A stretch of DNA of 64,000 bases from Mesorhizobium sp. NZP2298 (GTDB taxonomy: Bacteria > Pseudomonadota > Alphaproteobacteria > Rhizobiales > Rhizobiaceae), in contig NZ_CP033365.1 of the NCBI RefSeq assembly GCF_013170825.1, positions 806,001 through 870,000 of the forward strand, in the 5' to 3' direction. This document shows, in pieces, positions 1 to 11,357 of this stretch (position 1 is its first letter; each line of letters begins with the position of its first letter). Below the pieces are notes generated by a model. It saw only the letters and a list, made by a program, of their open reading frames with translations, made no database searches and had not been told where the DNA came from. A program made the translations under genes and the position numbers.

Positions 1-24
1 TGCGATCAAGGTCTTCTTGCTCAT
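1..24 (-). CDS. possible 5' end of a gene running off the left edge
   Basis: An ATG at 24-22 on the minus strand opens a frame reading MSKKTLIA up to the window edge. A purine-rich stretch (GGAAAGG) lies upstream of it. Eight codons are too few to identify a family. The 170 bases between this point and the terminator at 196 contain nothing else I can support. Confidence 0.25.
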
Positions 25-195
25 CTCGCGGCCTTTCCGGGCGTCCTTTTCATACCGTTCACCCTGGATCGACTGCCTAATGCCCGGCGGGTGACTTGTC
101 GAGGGTGCAGGCGCGTGGGCTCCACAGGCTTGGACGGCGTTGCGGCGTCTCCGATCCCGCCCAGCCAAATTCCGCTTGCCGGGACATGACGAAGA

Positions 196-219
196 ACCCG
201 CCGGATTGCTCCGGCGGGT
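196..219 (-). terminator. rho-independent-type terminator of the secreted-protein operon
   Basis: A perfect 10-bp stem (ACCCGCCGGA and its complement) with a 4-base loop lies 26 bases beyond the stop of the minus-strand gene ending at 245. On the minus strand it is followed by a T-rich but not pure tract (TTCTTCGTC). Position and stem strength fit an intrinsic terminator. Confidence 0.6.
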
Positions 220-244
220 CCCAGGTCTGGCGTCGAGCGGACGG

Positions 245-3200
245 CTACTGCTGCTGGAGCTTCAGGATCCTGTTTGGTGCCGGATCCTGCTGCTGTTCAG
301 CCTGCGGCAGGCGCCGTGGCAGGACCTGCTGCAACAGCAGGCCCGGGTTGAGCTCCAGTGACGGCTGCCCGCGCATCGGTCGGCAGTTGGGATAGCGTCC
401 AACCGTGCCTTCCGGACAGCGCCTCTTGAAGATCGGTTGGCACTGGCCATTGATCATCTGCGAGCCCGGTGCGCATTCCGTCTGTTGCCTGGATTTGCGG
501 CATGCGCCGTCGATCACCTCGGTCCCCCGCGGACAGACGCACTCGCCGCGCTTGTTGTGGACCTGGCCGCGTATGTCGCACTGCTCCACCTGCGGCTGTT
601 TGCGCCGGCAGGCATTGCCTTGCACCTCGGTACCCCGCGGGCAGACGCAATCGCCGTTGGCATCGTGCACCTGACCCCGGATGGTGCACTGGTCGGGCTT
701 CGGCCGGACCGGACGGCAAGCGCCGTTGCGCACCTCCGTGCCTTGCGGACAGACGCAATCGCCATCGGCATTGCGGATCTGGCCGGGGATGCGGCACTGC
801 TGAGGCTTCGGCCGGACCGGACGGCAGGCGCCGTTGCGCACCTCCGTGCCTTGCGGACAGACGCAATCGCCATTGGCATCGTGGATCTGGCCACGGATGG
901 TGCACTGCTCGGGCTTCGGCCGGATCGGGCGGCAGGCGCCGTTGCGCACTTCGGTACCTTGCGGGCAGACGCAGTCGCCATCGGCATCGTGGACCTGGCC
1001 ACGAATGGTGCACTGCTCGGGCCTGTCGGTCCTGACGCAGGCGCCGTTTTCCAGCGCCGTGCCGCGCGGGCAGACGCAGCGCCCGTCCTCGGTGCGGATC
1101 TGGCCTTCGAGCAGCACGCAGCGCTTCGGTGGCGGCGGTGGTGTCGGCAGAATGTTGGTGCCGCCGCCGGTGCACTGGCCGTTGCGGAAGGTGGTGCCTT
1201 CCGGGCAGACGCAGCGGCCGGCGTCGTTCATGACGAAGCCCGGCGAGCACTGGTTCTTCACCTCATGCGTGATGGTGAAGGGGTGGCAGGCATAGGCCTT
1301 GCCGCGATCGCCCTGCACATTGGTCGCATCCTTGGACAGCACGTCGCCGCCCTGGACCCGCGTGTCGGGAGACAGGACACCAACGCAGTTCTGGCCATTG
1401 ACGTTGCCCTGCAGATTGGCAAGGCGCCCGTCGTCGGGAATGACCACGGTGACATGATGCGACTGGCTTTCGCCGGCACCAAGCGTCAGGTTGGCTATGC
1501 AGGACAGAGGCAGGCTTGCCGGTTCGGGCGAGCAGCCGAAGGGCGGGTCGATCGAGGTGATCGCAACGCCGTCCAGCCGGCCGAGCCCTTCCACGCCGAT
1601 CGCATCGCCGATGCGAACCGGGCCGGAGAACGGGCTCGTCCCGTCATTGGATATGGTGATGTCGAACGAGCAGGGCTGGCCGAGCCGGCATTCGCGATCG
1701 CCGGTCTTCTCGACACGGATGGTCGAGGAGCCACCGCCCTTGGCGCAGGCCTGGCCAATCGGGTAGACGACATCGTCGCCTTGCGCCGGCCCATAGGAGC
1801 CGCGCGCGCAGTTCTCGAACTCGCCATTGGCCGAGACCGTCACGTCGAAGTGGCGGCTGATCCCGGGCGTCATGACGGCACCGGGAATCTGGCACGACAG
1901 CGTGTTGGCCGGAACCGGTCCGCACGTCCATTCCGCGCCGTCTGGAGTGACGGTCTGGATCTGGACGGGCGCGCCGCCCGACACCAGCGTGGCGGCATCG
2001 TTGACCCGCACCGGACCGGCGGGGGCCGCCGTGCCGGCGTTGGAGACGGTGATGCGGCAAGAGACGGCCGCGGCACCGGCCAGCGAACCGCTGCACACCT
2101 TGGTGATGCGCAGGCCGGGCTGGCCACCATTGGGACGACGGATGCGTTCCTTGGCGCAGGCCTTGTTGTTGGTGAGGTCGACCTCACCGGGAATGGCCTT
2201 CACCTCGGCGCAGTTCTCGACCGTGTCCGACCGGTAGTCGGCCGGCATGACCGCCTTGACGACGATCGGCGTCGAGGCGCCCGCGGGCAGCGCGATGCCG
2301 GGATTGTCGCAGCGGAACTGGCCGGGGCCATTCGGGCCACATGTCCAGGGCGGGCTCGGCCCGAAAGTCGAGGAGACCGGCGCGCCGCCGGGATAGTTGT
2401 CGATCACCGTCAACGGCCCGTTATAGGTCGATGTGCCGTTGTTGATGATGTCGATCACGAAGAAACAGACGCCGTCGGCCGTGCAGATTTCGGTGCGGGC
2501 ACGCTTCTTCAGGATCAGGTCGACCTTCTTCTCGACCGGCGGCTGGCAGTCGCGGTCACGATCGCCACGGCGGCAGATCGGGATCGAGGCGCAGCCACGG
2601 TCGTTCGACTGGCTGCCGAACAACGGCTTGCCGCTGGCGGCATAGTTGTAGGCGGCGCAGTTGCGCAGCGCACTGCCTTGCCAGCCGCCGGCCGGCTTGA
2701 AGCCGAGCTTGAGGTCGACAAAGGCCCCCGGATTGAGCGTGGTCACCGGATAGGTGCACGTCATCGGGGTAGTGCCGGGCACGCAGACCCAGGGCGGATT
2801 GGGCCCTGAACTCAACGTCGAGCCGACCGGCAGCGTCACCTCGTCGAGCACGATCTTGCCGTTGTAGGGCGCGGTGCCGACATTGGTGACCCTGATGGTG
2901 AAGTCGCAGCCGCCGGCCATGGTGCAGCGCGCGACATCGGCACGTTTCTCGACCTTGAGGTCCGGCTCCTTGTCCCTGGGCGGGCACCGCTGGTCGCGCG
3001 GGATGACGATGTCGATGGTCTGCGTGCAGCACAGGCCCCAGCCCTCCTTCGGGCCGGCATAGGTCTCGATGCCGGTGACGATGAGGTGGATGACGTCGCC
3101 GGGCGATGCGCCGACGATCTTCCAGTTGAGCACGCCGCCGCCCACCGGCACCAGCTGGGTATCGGGGATGATGGTGATGCCGGGCGTGGTGGTCGACACC

Positions 3201-4111
3201 TGCACCCACTTGCCGCCCATCTCCGGGCCGACCGGCATGTGGTAGATGAAGGCGCCGCCGCCGGGCACGCAGTCGACCGTGCCGCGTTCCACCTTGAAGC
3301 ATTCCTTGCCGGGAGGTGGTGGCGGCGGGTTGCACTTGCTGACATCGATCTTGATCGAGGTCTTCGCGCCGGTCTTGTAGTCGCCATCGTCAGGCTTGCT
3401 CGGATCCTGCGACGGGATGATGGTCCCGGTGCCGGCTCCGTTGCTCACCTTGATCAGGCCCTGATTGTCGATGATCGTCGGCGAGGGAAACGCCGCATGG
3501 TCGATCCTGGCCGTGATCTGGAAATTGATGACGCGTTCATTGGCGGCCCCGGCGCCGTCGAGATCGGCGGCGGAGAGCCGGAAATCGGACACCGTTGCCG
3601 TATCATTGGGACCCGCCGTATTGCCGATCGTCGCGGCCGGCAGTGGCCCGCCGGAGGCATCCGTGCCGTCGCCGGACAGGTTGACGTTGACGATCGAAAG
3701 GCCGTGCGGAAGCTGGTCCTTGAACTCGACCTTGAGTTTCTTCAGCAAGTCCACAAGGCCCGGATCGGCAAAGCCCCGCGGGTCACCGCGCAGGCCGAAG
3801 CTCAGGGAGTAGACAACATAGTCGCAGCCTCGCTGGGTGCCTTTCTTGGTGAAGAACGGCACGACCCGTTCCGGCCTCGGATTGACGACGCGCGAATTGT
3901 CGAGGTCGAGCCTCAATTCCGGTGTGATCGGAGCGGCGTCTTCCGCGTGGCTTGCGAGAGGGGTGAGCACGGCGACCGCGATACCGGCCGCCATCAGCCA
4001 GCGCGCGCCGCGCCTGGCGTATGACAGGGGTTTCATGATCGTCTCCACGACAGTTGACTGCTTGTCGGCTGAGTTGTTTCGCGCGAGCGGGGAGATTGCG
4101 AGATTGTTCAT
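245..4111 (-). CDS. large exported protein with DUF11-like repeats and EGF-like cysteine repeat array
   Basis: The function is unknown. The start at 4111 has a strong ribosome site (GAGGAGGGGAAG) just after the upstream stop. A second ATG at 4036, with GGAGA, would give a more conventional signal peptide (hydrophobic stretch ending LASHA). After a roughly 230-residue N-terminal region and a proline linker comes a module with a CC pair. Four repeats of about 120 residues then resemble DUF11 surface domains; each begins like DLKVEK or TIRVEK and carries a phrase such as RVTNVGTAPYNG. The C-terminal third holds about eight cysteine-rich units built on CVCPQGTEVRNGACR, then a Q/P-rich tail. It is the second gene of an operon with the gene at 4122-6101. 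No LPXTG or autotransporter barrel is visible, so how it reaches or anchors to the surface is unclear. A role in surface structure or adhesion is only inferred from the repeat types. Confidence 0.85.
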   Translation of the reverse strand: MNNLAISPLARNNSADKQSTVVETIMKPLSYARRGARWLMAAGIAVAVLTPLASHAEDAAPITPELRLDLDNSRVVNPRPERVVPFFTKKGTQRGCDYVVYSLSFGLRGDPRGFADPGLVDLLKKLKVEFKDQLPHGLSIVNVNLSGDGTDASGGPLPAATIGNTAGPNDTATVSDFRLSAADLDGAGAANERVINFQITARIDHAAFPSPTIIDNQGLIKVSNGAGTGTIIPSQDPSKPDDGDYKTGAKTSIKIDVSKCNPPPPPPGKECFKVERGTVDCVPGGGAFIYHMPVGPEMGGKWVQVSTTTPGITIIPDTQLVPVGGGVLNWKIVGASPGDVIHLIVTGIETYAGPKEGWGLCCTQTIDIVIPRDQRCPPRDKEPDLKVEKRADVARCTMAGGCDFTIRVTNVGTAPYNGKIVLDEVTLPVGSTLSSGPNPPWVCVPGTTPMTCTYPVTTLNPGAFVDLKLGFKPAGGWQGSALRNCAAYNYAASGKPLFGSQSNDRGCASIPICRRGDRDRDCQPPVEKKVDLILKKRARTEICTADGVCFFVIDIINNGTSTYNGPLTVIDNYPGGAPVSSTFGPSPPWTCGPNGPGQFRCDNPGIALPAGASTPIVVKAVMPADYRSDTVENCAEVKAIPGEVDLTNNKACAKERIRRPNGGQPGLRITKVCSGSLAGAAAVSCRITVSNAGTAAPAGPVRVNDAATLVSGGAPVQIQTVTPDGAEWTCGPVPANTLSCQIPGAVMTPGISRHFDVTVSANGEFENCARGSYGPAQGDDVVYPIGQACAKGGGSSTIRVEKTGDRECRLGQPCSFDITISNDGTSPFSGPVRIGDAIGVEGLGRLDGVAITSIDPPFGCSPEPASLPLSCIANLTLGAGESQSHHVTVVIPDDGRLANLQGNVNGQNCVGVLSPDTRVQGGDVLSKDATNVQGDRGKAYACHPFTITHEVKNQCSPGFVMNDAGRCVCPEGTTFRNGQCTGGGTNILPTPPPPPKRCVLLEGQIRTEDGRCVCPRGTALENGACVRTDRPEQCTIRGQVHDADGDCVCPQGTEVRNGACRPIRPKPEQCTIRGQIHDANGDCVCPQGTEVRNGACRPVRPKPQQCRIPGQIRNADGDCVCPQGTEVRNGACRPVRPKPDQCTIRGQVHDANGDCVCPRGTEVQGNACRRKQPQVEQCDIRGQVHNKRGECVCPRGTEVIDGACRKSRQQTECAPGSQMINGQCQPIFKRRCPEGTVGRYPNCRPMRGQPSLELNPGLLLQQVLPRRLPQAEQQQDPAPNRILKLQQQ
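520..1260. repeat. 108-bp tandem coding repeats (36-residue Cys units)
   Basis: The phrase CGGACAGACGC or CGGGCAGACGC recurs every 108 bases through the core of this interval, for example near 746 and 854. Adjacent units are nearly identical at the base level in the middle and diverge toward both ends. Each encodes one CxCPxGT(E)xxxxxACR unit of the exported protein, so copy number changes would stay in frame. Confidence 0.85.
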
Positions 4112-4121
4112 CTTCCCCTCC

Positions 4122-6101
4122 TCAACGTTCGCAGCTGACGGCTGGGGTGCGGAGCGGCAAGGTCATCTTGCAGCAAGGGTAGTAGCCACCCTTGTCCCTG
4201 TCGGACTTCCTGTAGAAGCAAAGTCCAACATCCACTCTGTCGCCTGGATAATGGCCGGTGATGTTGATCGTGTAGGGCTTGCCCGGCACATGCGACATGG
4301 GTGTGGTCACCCCGACGCCGGGCGACCTGGACTTTGTCTCATTCGAAGGCTGGGCCTTGATCGAATCGCCGCCAAAGCCGGCATGGTCATGGAGATAGAG
4401 ATCGGCCTCGAGGCCCGAAGGCGTGCAGTAATACCTGATATCTTCAACATCGAGACAGGGAGGCAGGTTGCCGGGCGGTGGGAAGTCCGGCGGGTAGAAG
4501 GGTGGCAGATAGCCGCCCGGGATTTCTTCATAATAGCCGGCGCGGCCCTCGCATGGGTGCCAGACAGCGACGTCGCCGACATGGCCTTCCACCTCGGGAT
4601 CCTCGAAATAGCCGTCGAAATCGACGAACCAGGAGCCGAAGGGCGGCACGTTGGCCGGCTTGACCAGATCCTTGGGCGTGATCTGCACGCCATGCACGGC
4701 AAGCGGCCCGCCGGCGGCGAGTTGCTCGGCAAGGGTTGGATTGTCGCGCAATTTGTCGCCGGTGTTGACCAAAGTCTGGGTGCAGACCGAGGTGTCGAGA
4801 TTGCCGTCGGCGTCATAGCCATATTGCAGGTCGAGGCCGCCGGCCGACTGCCGGTTGCCCTGCGGGAAGCCGACCGCGTATTCCTGCGGCGCGTCCACCC
4901 AGACCGATTCCGATGCCGGATCGTCGGGATTTTCTCTGAAGTAGCGGATGACCTCGCCCTTGCCGGAATCGGCGAACCGGCTGTAGTCGTAGCGGTTCTC
5001 GATCGGGCCGCGCTGGGCGAGGTACATGAAGCCGCTGTTGTCGAAGGCAATGTCGGTGACGGCGTAGTCCTTGTCGGCCTTGACCGTCAGCTCCCAGCGC
5101 GGGTCGCCGGCAAAGCTGCCGTCTCGCGCGATGCCGACCGACCAGATCTCCGACTTTTCGCCGACCGAGTAATAGAGACGGCCGCCATGATAGGAGACGG
5201 CCCAGACGCGGCGCTCGTCCTGGGTGTAGCCCCAGGTCTCGGGGTCCTCGGTGTCGAAGGCCGCGCCCTGTATGTCCATCACCGCGCCGTCGTCGGCGAC
5301 GGGAGCCAGGCCATGCGCCGGTCGCCCGGCGACACCATGATCGAAGGTGTCGATCAGTGCGCCGTTGGCATCGATGCGATGGATCAGGCCGGTGTCGAGG
5401 TCGGAGGCGAAGAACTGGCGGTGGTTGGGATCGAAAGTGATATTGCCGATGCCGGGACCACTGTTGGTGTCGATGTCGGCGAATTTAGCAACCTGGCCGG
5501 TGATACCGTCGATCTTCCAGATGGTGCCCGGCCCGCCACCATTTTCGGTGCCGAACTGGCCATCCATGAAGGTCGCGCCTGCCGTGCCGCGGCGCTGCCG
5601 CTCCGGCCTGCCATCCTTGTCGGCGTCCGGCGTGACGATCTCGATGCCATGCAGCGACGTCGCTGCGGCATAAAGGTTGGGAATGCCCGACGGGACACCA
5701 TCGCGCACGCCGTCATCATAGGTGAGGCCGAACACCTCGCCGATCTGGCCTGATGTCACCTCGAAAGGCGGCGGCGTGAAGACGAGCTGGCCCGAGGCCG
5801 GCCCGCCGAGATGCGAAACGTCGAACACACGCAAGGTGGCGCGCGTGGTGTCGATGAAGGTTTCGTCGACCGGATCGACCCCAGGCGGCAAGCCCTCATC
5901 GAAATTGGGGATGACGGTGCCGGGAAAGCCGGTGACCGCCATCGAGCCTGGATAGATGATCTGGGTGTCCTGCGCTCGGGCGGCACCGCCGAGCCAAAGG
6001 CCGGCGGTCAGGGCGAATGCAAGAACGCCGCCGGTTGTCTTGATCAGGCGGCGCAAACGGCTGGCGCGAGAAGACACTGACAGGCCGTGATCGCAAGACA
6101 T
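4122..6101 (-). CDS. exported protein, propeller-like body, unknown function
   Basis: The protein has 659 residues. The ATG at 6101 has a strong ribosome site (GGGGGGAG) and is followed by a Sec-type signal peptide (hydrophobic core, then GGAARAQD). Residues about 50-480 contain several short blade-like phrases (GTIWKIDG, LIHRIDANG, RVWAVSYHGGRLYY, SEIWSV, DIAFDNSGFMYLAQ) suggestive of a beta-propeller. After a proline-rich linker comes a C-terminal module with PGDRVDVGLCFY and a CC pair that resembles a module in the downstream protein. It is first in a two-gene operon, 10 bases from the next start. The open frame continues much further upstream, antisense to dnaK, but the signal peptide and ribosome site fix the start here. 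I do not recognise a named family. Confidence 0.85.
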   Translation of the reverse strand: MSCDHGLSVSSRASRLRRLIKTTGGVLAFALTAGLWLGGAARAQDTQIIYPGSMAVTGFPGTVIPNFDEGLPPGVDPVDETFIDTTRATLRVFDVSHLGGPASGQLVFTPPPFEVTSGQIGEVFGLTYDDGVRDGVPSGIPNLYAAATSLHGIEIVTPDADKDGRPERQRRGTAGATFMDGQFGTENGGGPGTIWKIDGITGQVAKFADIDTNSGPGIGNITFDPNHRQFFASDLDTGLIHRIDANGALIDTFDHGVAGRPAHGLAPVADDGAVMDIQGAAFDTEDPETWGYTQDERRVWAVSYHGGRLYYSVGEKSEIWSVGIARDGSFAGDPRWELTVKADKDYAVTDIAFDNSGFMYLAQRGPIENRYDYSRFADSGKGEVIRYFRENPDDPASESVWVDAPQEYAVGFPQGNRQSAGGLDLQYGYDADGNLDTSVCTQTLVNTGDKLRDNPTLAEQLAAGGPLAVHGVQITPKDLVKPANVPPFGSWFVDFDGYFEDPEVEGHVGDVAVWHPCEGRAGYYEEIPGGYLPPFYPPDFPPPGNLPPCLDVEDIRYYCTPSGLEADLYLHDHAGFGGDSIKAQPSNETKSRSPGVGVTTPMSHVPGKPYTINITGHYPGDRVDVGLCFYRKSDRDKGGYYPCCKMTLPLRTPAVSCER

Positions 6102-6440
6102 AGAACTCCCCCCGAAGTCTACGGGAGGAATCTCCGGCTGTGCCGCGCAAATCAGAGCAGGGCGCGGCGGTCCGGCACGTTCTTCCCTGATCGAATTGTC
6201 TGCTTTCCTCTTCATTACGATACGCCTGCTCTTACCTAGGGTCAACGGAATCAGCGGAAAGCCCAGCGCGTCGACCCCGTCCCGAAGGCGGTGGTCGCGC
6301 CGAGCTCCTGTTGTTCCCGGAGACCGCGGAGCCTCTGGGTTGCTGGTCATGGGGACTTCCTTTCCGGGCCGCACCATGCGGCACCTGGACGTCAGTCGCG
6401 CACGGAGGTGGAAAGGTTCATGGAAGCCTTGCGCAGAATG

Positions 6441-6469
6441 CTTGCGCCCGATGCTGCCTGTTCTTATAT
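6441..6469 (+). promoter_or_regulatory. RpoH (sigma-32) heat-shock promoter of dnaK
   Basis: CTTGCG at 6441-6446 and CTTATAT at 6463-6469 are separated by 16 bases. This fits the alphaproteobacterial sigma-32 pattern (CTTG then C-Y-TATNT). It lies about 115 bases upstream of dnaK. The rest of the 6102-6584 gap shows no gene; it must also hold the promoter of the divergent secreted-protein operon, which I could not place. Confidence 0.7.
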
Positions 6470-6584
6470 ACGCGCCAAGCCGTGCGGCGGCGGAACACCG
6501 GTGCCGAACGGGATTTCTTATGAACAGGGGCTTTCGTCGGAACGCCTTCATGGGTCCTGAAAGCCTGCTTAGAGGAGAGAAAAA

Positions 6585-8501
<1,917 letters not shown>

Positions 8502-8527
8502 GCCGCCCGACGGCAAAATAAAGCGGA

Positions 8528-8554
8528 AAGCCCGGCGTAAAGCCGGGCTTTTTT
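8528..8554 (+). terminator. intrinsic terminator after dnaK
   Basis: A 9-bp GC-rich stem (AAGCCCGGC) with a 5-base loop (GTAAA) runs into six T residues. It sits 27 bases past the dnaK stop and matches the textbook pattern. Confidence 0.9.
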
Positions 8555-8724
8555 GCAACCCTCGCCGAAAAAGTGCGGGGCCTTGCCGAAAAAACGACAG
8601 AAAAGCCCGGACAGGCGCACGCCAGCACTGGCATCCGGGCGGCACCGATCCTAAATCGAGACGACGTGCCGGCAAACGACGCAACAATGCATCAAGACGT
8701 TGAGCATCCGGACAGCGGGAAAAA

Positions 8725-9855
8725 ATGAAAGCTGATTTCTACGAAACGCTGGGCGTGCAAAAGGGCGCCGACGAGAAGGAGCTCAAGAGCGCTTTCCGCA
8801 AGCTCGCCATGCAGTTCCATCCCGACCGCAATCCCGGCGACCATTCCTGCGAGCACAAGTTCAAGGAAATCAACGAAGCCTACGAGACGCTGAAGGACCC
8901 GCAGAAGCGCGCGGCCTATGACCGCTTCGGTCACGCCGCCTTCGAGCAGGGCGGCATGAATGGCGGCGCGCAAGGCTTTGGCGCCGGCGGCTTCGCCGAC
9001 ATCTTCGAGGATATTTTCGGCGACATGATGGGCGGGCGTCAGCGCCGCTCGTCGGGTGGCCGCGAGCGCGGCGCCGACCTGCGCTACAACATGGAAATTT
9101 CGCTGGAAGAGGCCTTCGCGGGAAAGACCGCGCAGATTCGCGTGCCGGCCTCGATCTCCTGCTCCGAATGCTCAGGCAGCGGCGCCAAGCCGGGCACCCA
9201 GCCGGTGACCTGCTCGATGTGCAACGGCCACGGCAAGGTGCGCGCCACGCAAGGCTTTTTCTCGATCGAGCGCACCTGCCCGCAATGCCAGGGCCGCGGC
9301 CAGACCATCAAGGATCCGTGCCCGAAATGCGCCGGGCAGGGCCGCGTCACCGAGGAACGCTCACTGTCGGTCAATATTCCGGCCGGCATCGAGGACGGCA
9401 CCCGCATCCGCCTGGCCAATGAGGGCGAGGCCGGCCTGCGCGGCGGGCCTTCGGGCGACCTCTATATTTTCCTGGCGGTGAAGCCGCATGAATTCTTCCA
9501 GCGCGATGGCGCCGATCTCTACTGCAAGGTGCCGATCTCGATGACGACGGCAGCGCTTGGCGGCTCCTTCGAGGTGACGACGCTGGACGGCAGCCAGACC
9601 AAGGTGAAAGTGCCCGAAGGCACCCAGAACGGACGCCAGTTCCGGCTCAAGGGCAAGGGCATGCCGGTGCTGCGCCAGCCCAATGTCGGGGATCTCTATA
9701 TCCAGACCGCGGTCGAGACGCCGCAGAACCTTACCCGCCGCCAGCGCGAGTTGCTGGAGGAGTTCGAACAGCTCTCCTCGCAGGATAATTCGCCCCAATC
9801 GAGCGGGTTTTTCGCCCGCATGAAGGATTTCTTCGAATCCTTCGGCGAGCGTTGA
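8725..9855 (+). CDS. dnaJ: co-chaperone DnaJ (Hsp40, type I)
   Basis: DnaJ stimulates the DnaK ATPase and delivers substrates. In its 376 residues the J domain carries HPD at 32-34. A Gly/Phe-rich linker includes [21 protein letters not shown] zinc domain follows with four CxxCxGxG-type repeats ([32 protein letters not shown]), then the two C-terminal substrate-binding domains. The start follows a purine-rich GCGGGAAAAA stretch. No clear heat-shock promoter was found in the dnaK-dnaJ gap, so read-through past the terminator or an unrecognised promoter is needed. Confidence 0.99.
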   Translation: MKADFYETLGVQKGADEKELKSAFRKLAMQFHPDRNPGDHSCEHKFKEINEAYETLKDPQKRAAYDRFGHAAFEQGGMNGGAQGFGAGGFADIFEDIFGDMMGGRQRRSSGGRERGADLRYNMEISLEEAFAGKTAQIRVPASISCSECSGSGAKPGTQPVTCSMCNGHGKVRATQGFFSIERTCPQCQGRGQTIKDPCPKCAGQGRVTEERSLSVNIPAGIEDGTRIRLANEGEAGLRGGPSGDLYIFLAVKPHEFFQRDGADLYCKVPISMTTAALGGSFEVTTLDGSQTKVKVPEGTQNGRQFRLKGKGMPVLRQPNVGDLYIQTAVETPQNLTRRQRELLEEFEQLSSQDNSPQSSGFFARMKDFFESFGER

Positions 9856-9969
9856 CAGAGCAGGAATGGCGCGTGGTCGGATGAAACGCGCCGAATCCCG
9901 AAGCGCGACGCCTTGCCTTGCGTCAACCAGGTGTTAAGTAGCTTGCGGGGAGCGTTGAGGAGAGCTTGC

Positions 9970-10575
9970 ATGACACGTGGTCACGGACTGCGGAAGGCGC
10001 TTGCCGAGAAGTTCGACGACGAACTCAAATTCTTCAAGGGCTGGATCGACAAACCGAAGACGGTCGGCTCGATCGTTCCAACCAGCTCGATCACCGCGCG
10101 CAAGATGGCCTCGATCGTCAATCCCAGGTCCGGCCTGCCGGTGCTCGAGGTCGGCCCCGGAACCGGTGTCATCACCCGCGCCATCCTCGCCCAGGGCGTG
10201 CGGCCCGAAAACCTCTACGCGGTCGAATACAACACGGATTTCGTGCGCCACCTGCGCAGCCTCTATCCCGGTGTCAACGTCATCGAGGGCGATGCCTTCA
10301 ACCTCAACGCCACGCTTGGCGAGCGGAGCGGGATGATCTTCGATTCCGTCGTTTCCGGCGTGCCACTGCTCAACTTCCCGGTCGCCCAGCGCATCGCCTA
10401 TATAGAGAGCCTGCTTGACCGTATCCCCGCCGGGCGTCCCATCGTGCAGCTGACCTATGGCCCGATGTCGCCGATCCCGGCCGGCCGTGGCGACTATACG
10501 GTCAAGCATTTCGATTTCATCATCCGCAACATCCCGCCGACGCAGCTGTGGATCTATCGCAGGGAAGCGCATTGA
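9970..10575 (+). CDS. pmtA: phosphatidylethanolamine N-methyltransferase, rhizobial PmtA type
   Basis: PmtA methylates phosphatidylethanolamine stepwise to phosphatidylcholine using S-adenosylmethionine, acting at the inner membrane surface. The 201-residue length matches the soluble rhizobial PmtA family. The SAM-binding motif I is VLEVGPGTGVITRAI near residue 57. The start at 9970 was chosen because TTGAGGAGAG sits at ideal distance; an in-frame start at 9913 has none. The small Rossmann fold also resembles KsgA-like methyltransferases, but size, N-terminal region and location beside dnaKJ favour PmtA. Confidence 0.85.
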   Translation: MTRGHGLRKALAEKFDDELKFFKGWIDKPKTVGSIVPTSSITARKMASIVNPRSGLPVLEVGPGTGVITRAILAQGVRPENLYAVEYNTDFVRHLRSLYPGVNVIEGDAFNLNATLGERSGMIFDSVVSGVPLLNFPVAQRIAYIESLLDRIPAGRPIVQLTYGPMSPIPAGRGDYTVKHFDFIIRNIPPTQLWIYRREAH

Positions 10576-10585
10576 GAGAGAGGGC

Positions 10586-10649
10586 AGTAAGGGAATAGGA
10601 AATGACGATTCAATTTCCGGACTGTTCCCTACCGGCCTATTCCCTTACT
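10586..10649. repeat. 14-bp inverted repeat, intergenic
   Basis: AGTAAGGGAATAGG (10586-10599) is mirrored exactly by CCTATTCCCTTACT (10636-10649), and a further CCCTATTCCCC follows. It may act as a hairpin between pmtA and the reductase gene, but there is no T run. Confidence 0.6.
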
Positions 10650-10719
10650 CCCCTATTCCCCGTCCAGCCGTTGATTTGGGCGGCCTCTGGCTGTACCTGT
10701 CCGGGAACAAGGATGGCCA

Positions 10720-11316
10720 ATGGCAGTGATCCCGAGAATCCTCGTCTTCGCCGGCTCGAACCGGACGGGCGCCTATAGCGGCAGGACCGCCGACGTGGCA
10801 CAGAAGGAACTTGCGGTGCAAGGCGCCGAGGTGACCCGCATTTCGCTCGCCGATTATCCCCTGCCGATCCTCGACGAGGACCTTGAGAAGGAAAAGGGCG
10901 TTCCGGAAAACGCCGTCAAGCTCGGCCGTCTGATCGCCGCGCATGACGGGTTGCTGATCGCCACGCCGGAATATAACGGCTCGATCCCGCCGCTGCTCAA
11001 GAACACGATCGATTGGGTGAGCCGCGTGCGCCGCGATGGTGGCCGGCCGGTCAGGCCGCTTGCCGGCAAGGTGGCGGCCCTCTGCTCCTCCTCCAACGGA
11101 CACTTCGCTGGCATCCGCTGCATCAACCATCTGCGCGCCGTGCTGGTGCGCTGCCAGATGGAGGTGGTGACGCCGGAATGCTCGGTGCCCGACGGCGGCG
11201 ACGCCTTCGCCGACGGCGGCAATTTTCGTGACGAGAGACTGCACAAATCGATGGAGCATCTATGCCGCACGCTGATCGAAACCTCGCGCATGCTGTCCAC
11301 GCGGATCGAGGCGTGA
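10720..11316 (+). CDS. NADPH-dependent FMN reductase family protein
   Basis: This is a small flavoprotein of the NADPH-dependent FMN/quinone/chromate reductase family, in the cytoplasm. The 198-residue flavodoxin-like fold shows the FMN phosphate loop [13 protein letters not shown] near residue 14 and the hallmark [18 protein letters not shown] near residue 88. An AAGGA element precedes the ATG. pyrF follows within 50 bases on the same strand, so the two are probably cotranscribed. The physiological acceptor cannot be told from sequence. Confidence 0.9.
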   Translation: MAVIPRILVFAGSNRTGAYSGRTADVAQKELAVQGAEVTRISLADYPLPILDEDLEKEKGVPENAVKLGRLIAAHDGLLIATPEYNGSIPPLLKNTIDWVSRVRRDGGRPVRPLAGKVAALCSSSNGHFAGIRCINHLRAVLVRCQMEVVTPECSVPDGGDAFADGGNFRDERLHKSMEHLCRTLIETSRMLSTRIEA

Positions 11317-11357
11317 TCGCCGCAACCATGCAGACCCAACCCATGCAGGCCAAATCC

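Noticed and set aside
520..1260. Regular repeats considered as a CRISPR array
   Set aside because: The units are 108 bp and contiguous, with no spacers, and lie in frame within a coding gene.
437..2809. 790-codon open frame on the plus strand opposite the DUF11/EGF-like gene
   Set aside because: Composition is Ala/Arg/Asp-rich low complexity and mirrors the codon bias of the real minus-strand gene. No ribosome site or domain.
3837..5753. 638-codon plus-strand frame opposite the propeller-like gene
   Set aside because: It crosses the boundary of two well-supported minus-strand genes, and its protein resembles nothing.
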